A program made the position numbers and the translations under genes. From Acanthochlamys bracteata (taxonomy: Eukaryota > Streptophyta > Magnoliopsida > Pandanales > Velloziaceae), in contig CM034132.1 of NCBI GenBank assembly GCA_019914995.1, positions 8,426,662 to 8,490,661 of the forward strand: DNA of 64,000 nt. Direction: 5' to 3'. The notes beneath the pieces are model-generated. The model made no database searches, had not been told where the DNA came from, and was given only the letters and a program-made list of their open reading frames with translations. Of the stretch, positions 1-13,100 are shown piece after piece; positions within the stretch are counted from its first letter, which is position 1, and each line of letters starts with the position of its first letter.

Positions 1-2462
1 AAAATAGTTTTCGATCGAGGAGATATTATCTTAATTATAAGGCAAAACTTTTACATATGAAGAATTCAAAAAATATATATTATTTAACGCCATTGCGAAG
101 AATTTGTAGACGTATACATAAATTAAAATATTAATCGATCAAGTCAACGACATAAAATCGTAGTCTATGTATATGACTAATCCGCATATATACTTCGAAC
201 ATATGCATTACAAATTTATATATGGTTTTATAACAACGTTGACAACCATTTTTGAGCAGGTAGCACAACAATCATCGATACTCGTGTTGTTCTTATTATT
301 ACAACAAATTTGAAGTCTTCAAGTCTTCATAGTAACAAAATTAAAGTAATGCGAAGTCTTCTAATAAAACGTAGGTCTGAACTAGCTAGGTAAACAAAAT
401 ATATATTCGAAAGAAGGAATTGAAAGAGCATGTGTTATGTTTTCATGCATGCATGTTTTTGGCCTCACAAGCATGAAAACTAGGGTTTTAAAATGAAAAA
501 GAAACAATTCTTTCTAGTCTTCGTTGAATCGCTTGTTTTAGTTTCACTAAGCTTTTTTTTTTTTTTTTTTGAACTCAAATTATTTTTCTATTCAGTTAAT
601 TTCGTATTTATCAAACTCATATATAATTCTTTTTTATCTAATTCAATTCTACCAAATTTAATTTTGTAAAATTCACTTTATACGAACTAAAATACGCACA
701 AAGCAGCTGTCGCTTGAAGCGATGTAAGATGTTAGCTTCAAATTGAGAATAAATTATTAAAAGTAATTTTATAGTAATTATAAAAACTAAATTAGAAGTA
801 ATCGAAAAAATAAATTATTATAAAGTAAATTATTTGTAAATAATATTATTGAAAGTAATGGCGAAGTATTACAAAAAATAAATTACAAGTAATTTTTGTA
901 ATTTTTTGTGTAGCCAAAATTAAATCGATATAATAATAAAGTAATTATAAAGGTAAAAATAATACACCCTCAAAGTTTATTCTTTTCACAGAAAATAAAT
1001 TTTTAAAAGATAAATTTTAAAAATAAATTATTATACAAAATATGATAATTATCTGAAAGTTTTTGATAAAAAATATTTTAAAGTGCAGAAGAATATATCC
1101 TAAACGTATATGCTCACTAAAATACGCCATAAATTCCTAACGCTTAAATTCGTTGGAATAAATTTTTTAATTAATCCAGAAACACTTAGAAATAACATAA
1201 ATAGCACGATAAATTTCAATGTGCGACTAAAACAACTTCTCCTAAAAGATAAAACATATTTTACTTTTTGGTAAAACATATTAACAAAAATGTGAAGTTG
1301 AAGATTAAAAAAAAATCAGTTCATTTACTCTGATATTATCTTAAAAATTAATTAATAAAAAGTCAATATATTAGTTATTAATGACTATATAAAAGTTTCA
1401 GATATAATTAGAAAAAATTAGAGAATTACTAAAAACAAGGAGAAACATATTTAATTATTGAAAGATTACTTAGTTTCTAATACAGTGGTTGCTTTGTACG
1501 GAACAAGTTGAATTGATTCATTTCATAATTAAAACGAAATACATAAAATACAGCAATACAAAATCATGTGCAAGTTGATGCCTGTTTGCATATTAATTTT
1601 CATATGTTTTTGAGAAAATATTCAAGATATAGATGTATTAAATACGTACAGTAGTGTAAACATTGATGCATTGCAAGCAACTTGGTGTATGTATTAAGAA
1701 TTTATTACTACGTGCAGGAGTTAGCATTTGTTTATCTAAAAATATTTGAAAGTACTTCTTGAAAAATGAATTTAAAATTATATTATAAAAATTTTAGAAA
1801 TGAATTTTTTGCATTAAAAAATAATTAATAATAGAATCTCAAGATATAAAAATTTTTATAATTTTTTTAAAATCTGTAAAATATTTTAAAATTTTTATTA
1901 ATAAATATACAATAAAAAATTAGAATAAAAATTTTCTTTAAAGATTTTTCCAACATATAGAGAGGCGTTTGGAATTGCTTATAAAATAAAGTTTTTTTTT
2001 AAATAAAAATATCTTTATTTTTTTTAAAAATAAATTCGGAATTGCATATAAAATGAAACTTTTTTAAATAAAGAATATTTTTTTTTTAAAAATAAATTTT
2101 ATTTTCTTTATTTTAAAAAAAATAAAAATATGTAATAAAAAAATTTTATTACGTAAAATTTTTTTATATTTTCTAAAATTTTAAAAAGTTGAAAAACTAT
2201 GTCGGAGAAATGAAAAATAAAACGGGCTATCAAAGCATCATTTACGGAGAGACCCCAAAATTGTATTGTGTATTGATTGCATATACATGATATATTTCCT
2301 TAGTCTTTCTACCTCCTCCAACTTGGCCACTTGCAAGAATCCATATATTTCCTTCTTTTAATTCTCCTATTACAACCTAGCAACACAAACACAAACCCTC
2401 AATATTTCATTTCAATTTTTCTCTCCCGTGCCAAGCGTGAACCCATGAATCTTCTTACCACC
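1..2462. other. AT-rich intergenic spacer upstream of the RAV gene
   Basis: I see no gene here. The stretch is strongly AT-rich, with an 18-base T run at 553-570. A MITE-like segment at about 1966-2190 begins with a GGCGTTTGGAATTGCTTAT end and contains the A/T palindromic core (A-run, ATTTTATTACGTAAAAT, T-run) found repeatedly elsewhere in the window. No open frame of note was found on either strand. Confidence 0.6.
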
Positions 2463-2572
2463 ATCCTTCTCCTCCTCCTCCTCTTCCTTCGTTGACCCCC
2501 CAACAAAAACCAACAACCACCAAATTATTTATGTTCATTTCATCCCCTCTTCCCTTCCCCTGGCCTATATAA
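2463..2572 (+). promoter_or_regulatory. Core promoter of the RAV/TEM gene
   Basis: A CT/CTC-rich pyrimidine tract at about 2463-2490 is followed by a clear TATA box, TATATAA, at 2566-2572. A start of transcription about 30 bases downstream (near 2600) would give a short 5' leader with a TTCA-type microsatellite and no upstream ATG before 2671. TATA and pyrimidine patches are common plant core-promoter elements; the transcription start is inferred, not observed. Confidence 0.6.
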
Positions 2573-2670
2573 CAAACCACCTGTAATTCATCCATTTCTT
2601 CATTCATTCATTCATTCACTCATTCGTTTTATAAGCAATCCAATTAATTCTCACATCTCAATTCCAAACT

Positions 2671-3756
2671 ATGGACAACAGTTGCATAGAAGACTCTTCA
2701 AGCGAATTCGACAAGCAGCAGCAAAACAGCAGTAAAGCAGCTGTTCAGCCTTTGCTTCTGCAACCGTTGCAGCGAATGGGAAGCGGCGCTAGTGATGTTC
2801 TAGATCCTGATAACACCGGCGAGGTTGAATCACGGAAGCTGCCTTCGTCCAAGTATAAAGGCGTTGTGCCACAGCCGAACGGACGTTGGGGCGCGCAGAT
2901 CTACGAGCGGCACCAACGCGTTTGGCTTGGAACATTCAACGATGAGATCGAAGCTGCTCGTGCTTACGACGCGGCTGCTCAGCGTTTCCGGGGCCGTGAT
3001 GCTGTGACCAACTTCGACCCGTTGTCTGAGTCTGACGATGACGGTGCTGCTGAGCTCGCTTTCCTTCGTTCGAGATCGAAAGCGGAGATCGTCGACATGC
3101 TTCGGAAGCATACTTACCACGAAGAGCTTCGTCAAAGCATGCGATCTGCTCTAGCTGCGCGCTTAGCTCGTGGGCGCAACTCAAGTCCCAGCTGTCTGGT
3201 TCTTGCCACGCCGAGGGAGCTTCTGTTTGAAAAAGCAGTGACGCCGAGCGACGTCGGGAAGCTGAACAGGTTGGTTATACCAAAGCAGCATGCGGAGAAA
3301 CACTTCCCGCTTCGTGCCGAGCAAGCGAGTTCGGCTACGAAAGGGATACTTCTAAGCTTCGAAGACGCCGGTGGTAAAGTGTGGAGGTTCCGGTACTCGT
3401 ACTGGAACAGTAGTCAGAGCTACGTGCTGACAAAAGGTTGGAGTAGGTTTGTGAAAGAGAAAGATTTGAAGCCCGGCGATACCGTGAGCTTTTATAGATC
3501 GACGGGAGCAGTAGAGAAGCAGCTGTACATCGAATGGCGGCGGCAAACAAGCGTTGTCGTCGGAACAGTGTCCTTCTGCAGCACCGCTGAAGCTAATGTT
3601 GAACAGGTTGTCAGACTTTTTGGTGTTAACATTCTCAAAGTACCATCTGATAGTTGGAGCAGTGGATCAAAGAGAAGTAGAGAGATTAATTTTGTACAAT
3701 CATCAGCAGCAGCAGATGCAATAGCAGTGAAGAAACAATGCTTGGTTGCTTTATAG
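2671..3756 (+). CDS. TEM1: RAV/TEMPRANILLO-type AP2-B3 transcription factor
   Basis: Intronless 361-residue protein. An AP2/ERF domain lies at about residues 61-116 ([19 protein letters not shown], with the WLGTF and RAYD core). A B3 domain lies at about 184-293 ([20 protein letters not shown], then [14 protein letters not shown]). The B3-type repression motif RLFGV is at 315-319, and a basic patch (KRSR) follows at about 334. This order and length are typical of the RAV subfamily, whose AP2 domain binds CAACA and whose B3 domain binds CACCTG. TEMPRANILLO members repress FT and gibberellin genes. The N terminus ([27 protein letters not shown]) and the C-terminal KKQ look closer to TEM1/TEM2 than to RAV1, but the exact orthology is inferred. 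The start is the first ATG after the TATA box. The gene is more GC-rich than its flanks, and no frame damage is seen. Confidence 0.95.
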   Translation: MDNSCIEDSSSEFDKQQQNSSKAAVQPLLLQPLQRMGSGASDVLDPDNTGEVESRKLPSSKYKGVVPQPNGRWGAQIYERHQRVWLGTFNDEIEAARAYDAAAQRFRGRDAVTNFDPLSESDDDGAAELAFLRSRSKAEIVDMLRKHTYHEELRQSMRSALAARLARGRNSSPSCLVLATPRELLFEKAVTPSDVGKLNRLVIPKQHAEKHFPLRAEQASSATKGILLSFEDAGGKVWRFRYSYWNSSQSYVLTKGWSRFVKEKDLKPGDTVSFYRSTGAVEKQLYIEWRRQTSVVVGTVSFCSTAEANVEQVVRLFGVNILKVPSDSWSSGSKRSREINFVQSSAAADAIAVKKQCLVAL

Positions 3757-6700
3757 TAATTTGTATAACTCCTAACATGTGCTTCTTGCTCTAGCTAGCT
3801 AGTTCTAGATGAAATTTTAACTTCAGAGTTTGTTCTTCTATATTTCATGCATATGTAGATTTTCCAAAAACGAAATGTACATTATATCTGCCAGAGACTG
3901 TAGACATGTTCTTTGAATTGGATATATAGAGCATATATTCTTATTGTGAGTTTCTCTTGATCAATAGAACGAATTAAACTTCAAATCTATTATTATTATT
4001 TGCTGTAGTTGATCTTGTTTCTTACTTGCAACATCCTGCTTTTATATTTCATGAGAAACTAGTCTGCAGCAGTTTCTTAATTGTTTCTTCAAATATTAAT
4101 GAATTCTTTCAGTTTCAGTATGTCTATGCGGAAAGGTAATGTATTATCATGTTTCTGAAAAACTGAAGATCTTTAAGATTCAGATTCACTAGTCAATCGT
4201 ATAAATGTTCATAACAGTATCTTTTGAATGTTCATTGCAGATTTAGGCAAATGTTTGAGTGACAACAAATGAAACAAAATAATTTGGTTGCTGCTGGTTT
4301 AAGCTAGCTGCAGGTTTTCAGCAAAACCGCTTAATAATTATTCCAGATTTTATTGAGCTAAAGAATCTTGACCAAATGGATAATAAAGACAATCCAAATT
4401 TATACACACAAATCTGCTCTAAACTCTTTTGCAGTGTCCTGCTTTTCATGATCATCATCAGAATTCTGTTCAAATGTTTTCAGCGTGTGCTTTTGCTTTT
4501 CCCAAAAGCAGCTATGTAATCTACGATTAATATATACCTAATACGATAAACATTGATATATAAAAATGCATGTGCGATAATGTTTGAATGCTTTCCGCAA
4601 TTTGAAGAAGAAGAAGAAGCAGAAAACACACATTCTTTAATTGTTTTGATTCAAAAGAAAAAGAATAATAAGAAAAAGTATATGATATGAAAAGTTTCTA
4701 ATTATTATAAGTGATCATATGGAGTATAGGTGTGTTATGTTAGGCATGCGTTTAAATTTATTTAGAGTCAAAAGAAAGAAGAGATAATGGCGTGGCAACT
4801 AGCTGTATAGCTTGACTTGTAAGGTTTTTGTTGCTAATATTTGCTATTGTTGCAAGGTCAGAAGTCCACCTTATATATGAATAATAATTTTTAAGTCTTA
4901 ACTTTTGTTATGATAATCGCATTTTGTTTTTTACCTTTCAAGTGGGCCCTACCTTTGCAGCCTAAGATATTGAGAGTGATTATTTGAAAAAAGTTTTTCG
5001 AAAAAAATATTTTAAAAATAAATATATTTTTTTATTTAAAAATAATAAATAAAAAAATTTTATAATATAAAACTTTTTTGTACTATTAAAATTTTTAAAA
5101 AATTTTTATAAAATATTCTAAAACTTTATTAAAAAACTTTATTTTAGAAGCTGTTTAACAAAGCTTTTTATTTCATTCACCATTTTATTTTTATCTTTTA
5201 ATTTTTAATAGACCTTTTATAATATTATAAAAGAAATTAAAATACAGATATATTATAAAGTATTTACACATAATATTTATTTTTTGAATAAACATATATT
5301 TATTTTTTGAAAAATTTTAAAATTTTTGTTATTATTTTTTAATTACTTTCAAATAACTCTACAGTCCGTTTCTAATTGACATTTATTCGGCTTTTTCTCG
5401 GTTGGACAAAAAAATTTTATAAACTGAAATATAAATTATTCTAAAAAATTACTTAAATATAAAAATAAATATTATGATAAGGTCGAAATAATTTTATGTT
5501 GGCAAATTTAAAGTTTGGGTTTTTGTCGTGGCTTGCCGACGATATTTGTTACCTGAAGCTGAAACCAATGTCGTTTACTTTGCACGAAGGACTCCAGTTA
5601 GACAAGCTAGCAGTGCTTGTCGTTCACATGGCGAATGTTTTTTACTTGAATTATCTTTAATAGAAAAAAAATTTAGTCAAATATTTTGATTTGTAAAAAT
5701 TTAGAAAAAAATCATAAAGTTTACATAACAACACAAACCTAATATCATTTTTTGTATGAAATATTATCTAACAATTTGTCCTTTTCAAAAGAAGAAGTCC
5801 CTCCTCTTCTGGTTAAAAAACTAGATTGCTTACTCGAAAATGCATTAATTACCTTAAACACCAATTTCCTTTTTTGGTAACTTTTACGAAAGTTTAATGT
5901 AAAGGAATACGTCTTTTACTAAAAATAATAAATCAAGTGCAACTAGATTATATCTAACAATTTCTAGATCTTGTTTATGTTAAACAATTCATTAAATAAT
6001 GGCTACTAGAACGTTGATGTTTGACAATGTGAAATATTAGCTTCATCTTTTAACATAAGCAAGATCTTGAACTACTAAAAAATTGTTTACTTTTTTGCAT
6101 TATTATTATGCGTTAAACATTGACTATAGTGATCAAGTCATTGTCTTCGTCTTTATTTTAATGCATATTTTTATACTCTAATCTAACTTATTAAACCAAT
6201 CCCATGTTTACGTCGTGACTCTTTATGAATTCGATCGAGAAATACTTGTTTTATATATTCTAATCACATTGTTTAGTACAAAATGACGCGGTTTTCTTCC
6301 TTCAACGTTTACTGCTAAATTTATTCAAAGGTCAGTAATGTAAAATCTTTTCGTTAGTTTAAAGTGAAATGCCCGACTTAGGTGTGCTTAGAAGTGTATT
6401 TAAAATAAAATTTTTTTAAAACAAATAATATTTTTATTTAAAAATAATTAAATTATTTTTTATTAATTTAAAAAATAATAAAAATATTTTATTATATAAA
6501 ATATTTTATATAATTTTAATAATTTTTAAAAATATTATAAAAATATATTAAGATATATGAACTAAAAGATTAAAAATATATATTTAAAATAAAGCTTGTT
6601 AATTTTGTAGTGATATGTTTTGTGCCAGCTAAGGATTATTAATTAATCTAATAATTAACTATAATTATGTCAGCAATCATTTTAGTATTATAGCTGTAAA

Positions 6701-8228
6701 ACGTTAAGCAAAAAATTGGTCAAATATCATAGTCCATGTTGTTCAGATGAGAAGTGGAACTGTTCTTTTAGTTGCTGCTGACACAATAATGCAAAGCTAG
6801 ATTCACGTTCAAATCAAATAAAAAGAAAAAACAAAAGAAACAAATAATAGAATGTATTTCCTTTTTTAAAAAAGAAAAAAAAAGAAGAGACTTCGAAGAA
6901 GATAACTACAAAGAGTTTTATTTTATTTAATTAGAGACATTGGCAATAGACGTTGTCACGTGAGACGCAGACCAATGAATGAATGGTTCTCTTCTATCTG
7001 ATTTGATAGGAACAAAAGAATTCGGTGGCAGTGTGAAGTGGCTGTTTCAAAACCATGCTTTCTGTTCAGAAAAGGAAAAAAGAAAGCTCCAAAAGTTGGC
7101 TTATTGTCAATTAAGATTGCTCAAAATAAGATTTTTTTAATAAATTATTTAATTTTATAAAAACAAATTTATAAATAAAAAATTATTTTTATACTTCTAA
7201 TTTTATATATGATAAATCACTTATATTTTTTAAATTAATAAATTATTAAAAAATTTTCAAAAATAAGTTAAAATAAGTTCAGAAATATTTTTAATAAGCA
7301 ACACAAGTAATGTTAGGGAGCGATTTTTTATTTTTTTCATTCTAATTTTTTATTTTATATTTTTAATAAATTTTATAATATTTTATAAAATTTTGTTAAA
7401 TTTTGAAATATATAAAAAGATTTTTTTAACAAAAAATATTTTAAAATTTAAAATATTCCTTTTTTGGAAAAAAATATTTTATAAGTAATTAAAATATCTC
7501 CTTAAATGAAAAGTACAAATTATCAGACGGTCAGTACTTTTTGGATATATAATGTTGAGATACTTCTATTTTTTATAAGGTGTAAATAGAAAACGATAAT
7601 AGGTAAAGAAACACTAATTATTAAAAATTCGACACTTCTCTTTTTATGAGTTTGTTTTTTTTTTTGATTAATTAGGATAGGAGGACAAATGAAATTTGAG
7701 ACGAGTGTAACAGTTCGACACTAATTCTTTTGGTCATAAATTATTTTCAAATAATGTTTATAACATTTTTATAACTTTACTTTTAAAATTTACTTCCAAA
7801 AAAAATAAATAGTAAATAGGCAAACTGCTGCTAGAGATTGGTACTTATTTAAAATTAGTTTTAGTTTTTACCTCAAAATTAATAAAAATAAAAATAAAAT
7901 TTTATAATATATACTTTATATATTTATAATATTTTAAATATTATAAACTATTATTAAAAAATATTAATAAAAAATTAGAATAAAAAAATTTTCGAATGAC
8001 TATTATGCCTTACATAACTTTGGGTACTAAACGCACACTGCTAGAGAAGACATATGAAAAAGCCCAATTGTTGAGCCCACTCGCTAACATCAAATCATTT
8101 GGTCTTTAATCCCTTGAAATATTTCGGCTTTAACAAGTCCATCTGAAAGAAATGGTATTATTTTTTCTTTGTCGAACGCATAAATTACTGATGTTCTTTG
8201 TGGGCATTGCGAGTTGAACTCATAGTTT
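3757..8228. other. AT-rich intergenic spacer with MITE-like repeats
   Basis: No gene is supported. The first few hundred bases are probably the RAV 3' UTR and terminator region. A GAA-type microsatellite lies near 4604-4620. MITE-like AT-rich segments with the shared palindromic core occur near 4975-5160, 6390-6600, 7320-7500 and 7850-8000. A less AT-rich patch at about 5510-5640 has no recognisable coding content. A foldback structure at 5956-6087 is listed separately. Confidence 0.55.
5956..6087. repeat. Inverted repeat able to form a hairpin
   Basis: The left arm at 5956-5984 (AACAATTT..AGATCTTG..TTATGTTAAA) is matched in reverse complement by 6048-6087, with one mismatch in the long stem and an extra bulge of about 11 bases in the right arm. 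The loop is about 63 bases. It may be a small foldback element or a chance relic; no transcript evidence is available. Confidence 0.55.
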
Positions 8229-8473
8229 AGAGAGTATTTAAAAATATTTATGAAAATAAGTTTTTTTAAAATAAAAAATATTTTTATACTATTTCAAAAG
8301 ACGAACTCTAAATTTTTATTTCAAAAATAATAATAAAATTTTATACGTAGAATTTTTTTATATTTTAAATTTTTTTAAATAAATTTTCTAAAATACTATA
8401 AAATATTTATTACAATATATAAAGTTAAAATGTTGATAATTATTTTTTTGAAAAGTCATCCGAACAGCTCTTT
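8229..8473. mobile_element. Tourist-like MITE, about 245 bp
   Basis: The segment begins GAGAGTATTT and ends GAACAGCTCT, flanked on both sides by TTA, the target duplication of PIF/Harbinger insertions. The interior is nearly pure A/T, with a palindromic core around 8330-8375 (AATAAAATTTTATACG then AATTTTTTTAT). The right end is almost identical to that of the element at 9091-9340, so the two are relatives. There is no coding capacity. Confidence 0.55.
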
Positions 8474-8581
8474 AGGGTTTCCAATCATTACCCTAACTAA
8501 AGATTACTTTTGGGAAGCTATTTTAAGTAAATGGACCCTAAAAGATATGCTTACCGGAATAGATTTGTTAGTTGATATTTA

Positions 8582-8875
8582 GGGCGTGTTTTAAATAATT
8601 ATAATGTTTTTTTTTTTAATTAAATTTTGAGTTCTAAATAATTCATATATTTCGATTACATAAAAAATTTAGAACTTCATTTTCACATGCGAAATTTTAA
8701 TTTTAATTTTTTTATTTGCACACTTTCCGATAAATTATATTTTTAATTTTTAATTCATTTTAAAAAACTATTGAAACACAAATACTGAACTCTACTTCTA
8801 CTTTATTTTTCAAATAATTTTATTTTTAAATTTTTGATTTTACTAAACTAAGTTACGGATATTTGAAACACGCCT
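8582..8875. mobile_element. Tourist-like MITE family M1, copy 1
   Basis: This 294-bp element starts GGGCGTGTTTTAAAT and ends with the inverted counterpart ATATTTGAAACACGCCT. Exact TTA duplications lie at 8579-8581 and 8876-8878. The interior holds family-specific blocks (GAGTTCTAAATAATTCATAT; AATACTGAACTCTACTTCTA) that recur in the other M1 copies at 28861, 32334, 56986, 62013 and 62195. Terminal sequence and 3-bp TTA targets fit PIF/Harbinger-derived MITEs. It is non-coding. Confidence 0.85.
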
Positions 8876-9090
8876 TTAACTTTGTCGAAAGTCCAAAGTC
8901 TGTGTTAGAAGTTGCAAATAAAATTGCTACAGTTATTAAGTAAATAAAGAGAACAATATGCCATTTAATTATCAAACAATTTATTTCACTATGCGTTCTG
9001 ACTTCTGAGACTGAGAGTGAGTTCTACAACTGCTTCTCTTCGACCTCTTGCGTGGGAGGAAGGTGTAAAATCAATAGCATACAGTGATTA

Positions 9091-9340
9091 AGTGTTTGAC
9101 GGTGTTTATAAAAAAGATTTTTTATAAAATTATAAAATATTTTATTTCTGTTTTGAAAAATAAATTTTATATTTTATCTAAAAAATTAAAAATAAATAAT
9201 AATAAAATTTTAATATGTAAAATTTATTATATTTCTGAAAATTTTAAATAATTGTTTTGAAATATTGTAAAACATGTATTTAAAAAATATAAAATTAAAA
9301 GTTGATAAATAATTTTCTAGAAAGTCCATCCAAACAGCTC
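9091..9340. mobile_element. Tourist-like MITE, relative of the 8.2 kb copy
   Basis: The right end AAAGTCCATCCAAACAGCTC closely matches that of the 8229-8473 element, and the left end (AGTGTTTGACGGTGTTTAT) is its degenerate inverse. TTA trinucleotides flank both ends. The A/T palindromic core lies at about 9200-9245. It is non-coding, and boundaries are good to a few bases. Confidence 0.5.
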
Positions 9341-9344
9341 TTTA

Positions 9345-10008
9345 GAAATTTGTGAAAAATGATTCTAAAAAGTATGTTTAGAAAAATAAAATTTTTTCAG
9401 AAATTATTTCCTTGCTTAATATAAAATATGATTACAAGATTGAGGGGTTGTTTGAGATAGCTTAAAATAAAAATTTTTAATAAAACTTTTTAATGAGGTC
9501 TTTAGAAACAAGCTTACACTCTGTTAGATTATGCGTATAAATATTTATCCATATTTTTAAAATTTTAAAAAATTTTAAATGTCATAGAAGGTTTTTGAAA
9601 AATGAAAAATTAATCAAAAAAATATTTAAAGTACAGCAAAAAAATGTCCAAAAAATAAGATGTTACAATTACAATTAAAGTAAATTAAAACTAATCTTGT
9701 TATTCAATTATCATACATAACTTTTTGATTTTTAGGTTTTATTTGGTATATTTCCCACAATGCCTAATTTAAATTTTTTTGGGACTCATATCAGAAGACC
9801 GAGTTTGAAAATACTTAAAATTAATATATAAAACAATAATGAATTAAAACTGCGATTGGAAATACCAAATAAACCTAAAAATAATTATAAATTATCTTTT
9901 GTAGAATCTTTTCATAAATTAACAATCTCGACGTCTGTGTAAGCCAATTTCTTCTCCACCGTTCCGTTTAAACTCCCGCTTCTAACAAAAATTTCAAATT
10001 CAGAACTG
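9345..10008. other. Intergenic DNA before the CXXC-DDT gene
   Basis: No gene is seen. Up to about 9900 the sequence is AT-rich with fragments of MITE-like repeats (for example about 9465-9620). From about 9930 base composition becomes more even as the promoter of the downstream gene begins. Confidence 0.5.
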
Positions 10009-10016
10009 GCGCCAAA
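10009..10016 (-). promoter_or_regulatory. E2F-type site upstream of the CXXC_R1-DDT gene
   Basis: GCGCCAAA on the plus strand, read as TTTGGCGC on the minus strand, fits the E2F/DP consensus TTTSGCGC exactly. It lies 172 bases before the ATG at 10188, within a less AT-rich promoter patch. E2F sites mark S-phase genes in plants, and animal CDCA7 genes are E2F targets, so the site fits the product. The functional link is inference. Confidence 0.55.
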
Positions 10017-10187
10017 CACCAAAAGCTCAAGTGGCAGTATCGTAAATGTTCAGTTCCTACCTAACCTTGGTGTCTTATTTGTCGATGTTGTTTATTCTAT
10101 CATCAGTCTGTTTGTCTTCCTTCTGGCTCGTTATCAATTCTCAATTTGTTTTTTTGGTTCTCTACTGATTGATTGGTTGATTCGTTC

Positions 10188-13100
10188 ATGGCGGTTTCGC
10201 ATAAATCGACCGAAGAAGAGAAGCCGCAAACGAGCGAGACCAGCTCGCCGAGTAAAGCCGGTGCTAAGGAAGGAGCTGATCTCAAGCGAAAGAAAGATCC
10301 CGGTGTTCGTGTTGTTGGCGGACGTATATTTGATTCTGAGAATGGCAAAACTTGCCACCAGGTAACTAACCGAGTCTACATGAGTTAGAATTTTTATTAA
10401 TGAAGAATTAAATCCTTTTTTTTCCCAGAACTTATTGTTATATTATTATTTTGGTTCTGTGATGCCAAGAAGTTGGTTATGGAGGTATTGTTTTAGTTGA
10501 AAGTAGGGTTTTGAGAAGATTGTCTTTTCTTGTAATATGTATCGGTTTCTTTTTTTTGGGAACTATAGTACTCATGTCCGGAATCATGGATGATCTAGGG
10601 TTTAGAAAGAAATTTCTTTTGATTCAAGTTTAACCAGTGACTGAAGGCGTTATATGAGTTACTGAAATTTAAACTAAATTTATACAATTGTATGATCTCA
10701 GTGCCGACAAAAGACTAGGGACTTTACGGCTCAGTGTAAGAAGCTGAAGAAAGACAAGCTTTGTACTATAAAGTATTGCCACAAGTGCCTGCTCAACAGG
10801 TGTTCGGCTCGTTGTCTCTTAGAAGCTTTTTTCCTGAATCTTTTAATATTCTTCATTTCTGACGACCTTGATGGTTTTGATGACTAAGATATGGAGAAAA
10901 GGCAGAGGAAGCTGAAGCTGAAGAGATCTGGGAATGCCCAAAATGTCGTGGAGTCTGCAATTGCAGCTTTTGCATGTACCTTTATTTAATAAAACTTAAA
11001 TAGACTTCATTCTGGTTGTAGGTTTAAATACAAGTATACTTTTAGAGTTTGCAAGCAATATTGTATTACATCCTGCTGTTTTTGTTGGACAATTCCATAG
11101 GAAAAAGAAAGGGCTTCGTCCTACAGGGATCCTTGTCCATGCAGCCAAGGCGACTGGCTATGATTCAGTGCATGACTTGCTATCTCAAAACGGAGATGAA
11201 TTCTATAAATCCTTGAGAGGACAGGTTGATAGTGAAATCTTGCTGATCTTCTGCTGCTACCTTCCCATTTCCGGAACTAGTGAAAGCTATATATGTATAT
11301 ATCTTGCTAAATCATGAATAATTGCTTTTGAAGGAGACTGATGAAATTCAGAAGGGTGTAGATTCTCAAGTAGCTGGTGAATGCATGAAGGGAGGGTGGC
11401 TGCCTGGAGTTTGTGATGCTGAAGTTTTTCCTGGTGCTGAGAAGAACACCCTAAAAGTGTTCAAGAGCAAGGTTAAAAAACCACAATTTACTCTTAATGA
11501 ACCTGACAAAGAAAATGTGGACATGGAGACTTTTGCTGTGGCTGGTGAGGGGAAGCCTCCACTTGATGTATACATCGGTGGTGCTCAAGAGCAACATATT
11601 TCCAAGAAGAGGAAATCTTCAGAAAGCCACAGTGAACCTAGGAATGATGATTTTGTTCTGCCTCAAGGAACTCCTATACTGGAGGTTGCTGGCGTTGAAT
11701 TTGGGATTCATGAAGTTGGAGCAGCATTTCAGTTCTTGGAATTCTGCAAGACTTTTGCTAAGGTACATCATTACATATTAATATAGTACATATTATTAGG
11801 AATAATATATCCATGTGTTTGTTGAGCTCTTGATCCAAAATCTTAAAGCTGTTAGGTGATCTTTGAAATATTTTGTTTATCTATGATTAAATTGTATAAG
11901 CAGTAGGTATGTGCCAATAGTTGCAAGTTTGATCTGATGTGAAATGTTTTACTTTCTGAAGTACTCGGATAAACATGAGTTTTCTGTGGTTAGTTACTAT
12001 AAGGAGTGTAGGAACGTAAAGATGGAGAGGCAGTGGAGGAATTGTACAACTAAGCAACTTGGTACTGAAGCAAGATTGCTTCTAACAAGGTAGATAATCA
12101 AAAAATCTACTTAGTACAAGATATTTAATTATTAATCTCTTCGGATCTAGCTAAAACAGTCATTAGATTCTTAAATAATATCAAGAATAGTAAAACAACA
12201 ACAATAAATGAAGACAATGTTTACATAGTTCAGCTTTAAAAGAAAAAACTACGTCCATAGAGAGGGAGAAGAAATTGTCACTATAAAATTATGAAGATTA
12301 CAAAAGATTGGAGCAAAAAAGAACAAATCTTGTAAAAGCTCCAATGAGAAGAAGATAGATTTTTTTGGAGAAAGAGAGGTGAAAAAATCAAGCTCATGAC
12401 AACCAAGAAACACTTCTTTAGAAGAAAAACCCTTGCAGAAAATGTAGAAATAGAAACAGACAAAAGGAGGGCCAAAATAAAAAGAAAAACTGTCAAAATT
12501 TGCCTTGGTAGATAAGGTTGTCGCTAACTTCTTTCGTAAGAGAAGTGGTAGTGCAGAGGTTGATAGTAGGTCTTTAATATCTCAAACTTGGTCGCCTAAG
12601 GTCGTTAAGACCTCAAAATTGGTCATATAAGGTCGAAATCCAAGGCAAAACATAACAAGAAAATTATCTTGGTTTTAGCTTTTGTTAGTATACCTTTCAT
12701 CATTTACATGAAATGATGAACTTTTAAACTATGTGCTTTGAGAAAGTTATTATGGATAGCTAAAATTTTGTAGCTATCCAAGTCAAATTAGTAGTTGCAT
12801 ATGTGTAAAACTAACACTCAAAACTCAACAGTAGCATAATATATTGGTTCAATAAGTGCTATCTTTATTAAAACTGGCAATATGAAAATAAGTATTTTAG
12901 GGATGTCTATAAGCTGCCGCAATCTTGCGCATGTGATAACTGATTGGGTTAGTCGATTAGCGTCTTTTAATATTGGTGGATGCAATAGAAACTTTTGAGA
13001 ACACTATCTATTTCCATTACCAATGAGCATTTAAAGTCTACGTGAAGATAATTATTATTTTTAAAATTTGTTGTTCTCTGAAAATGAATCTTCTCCAACT

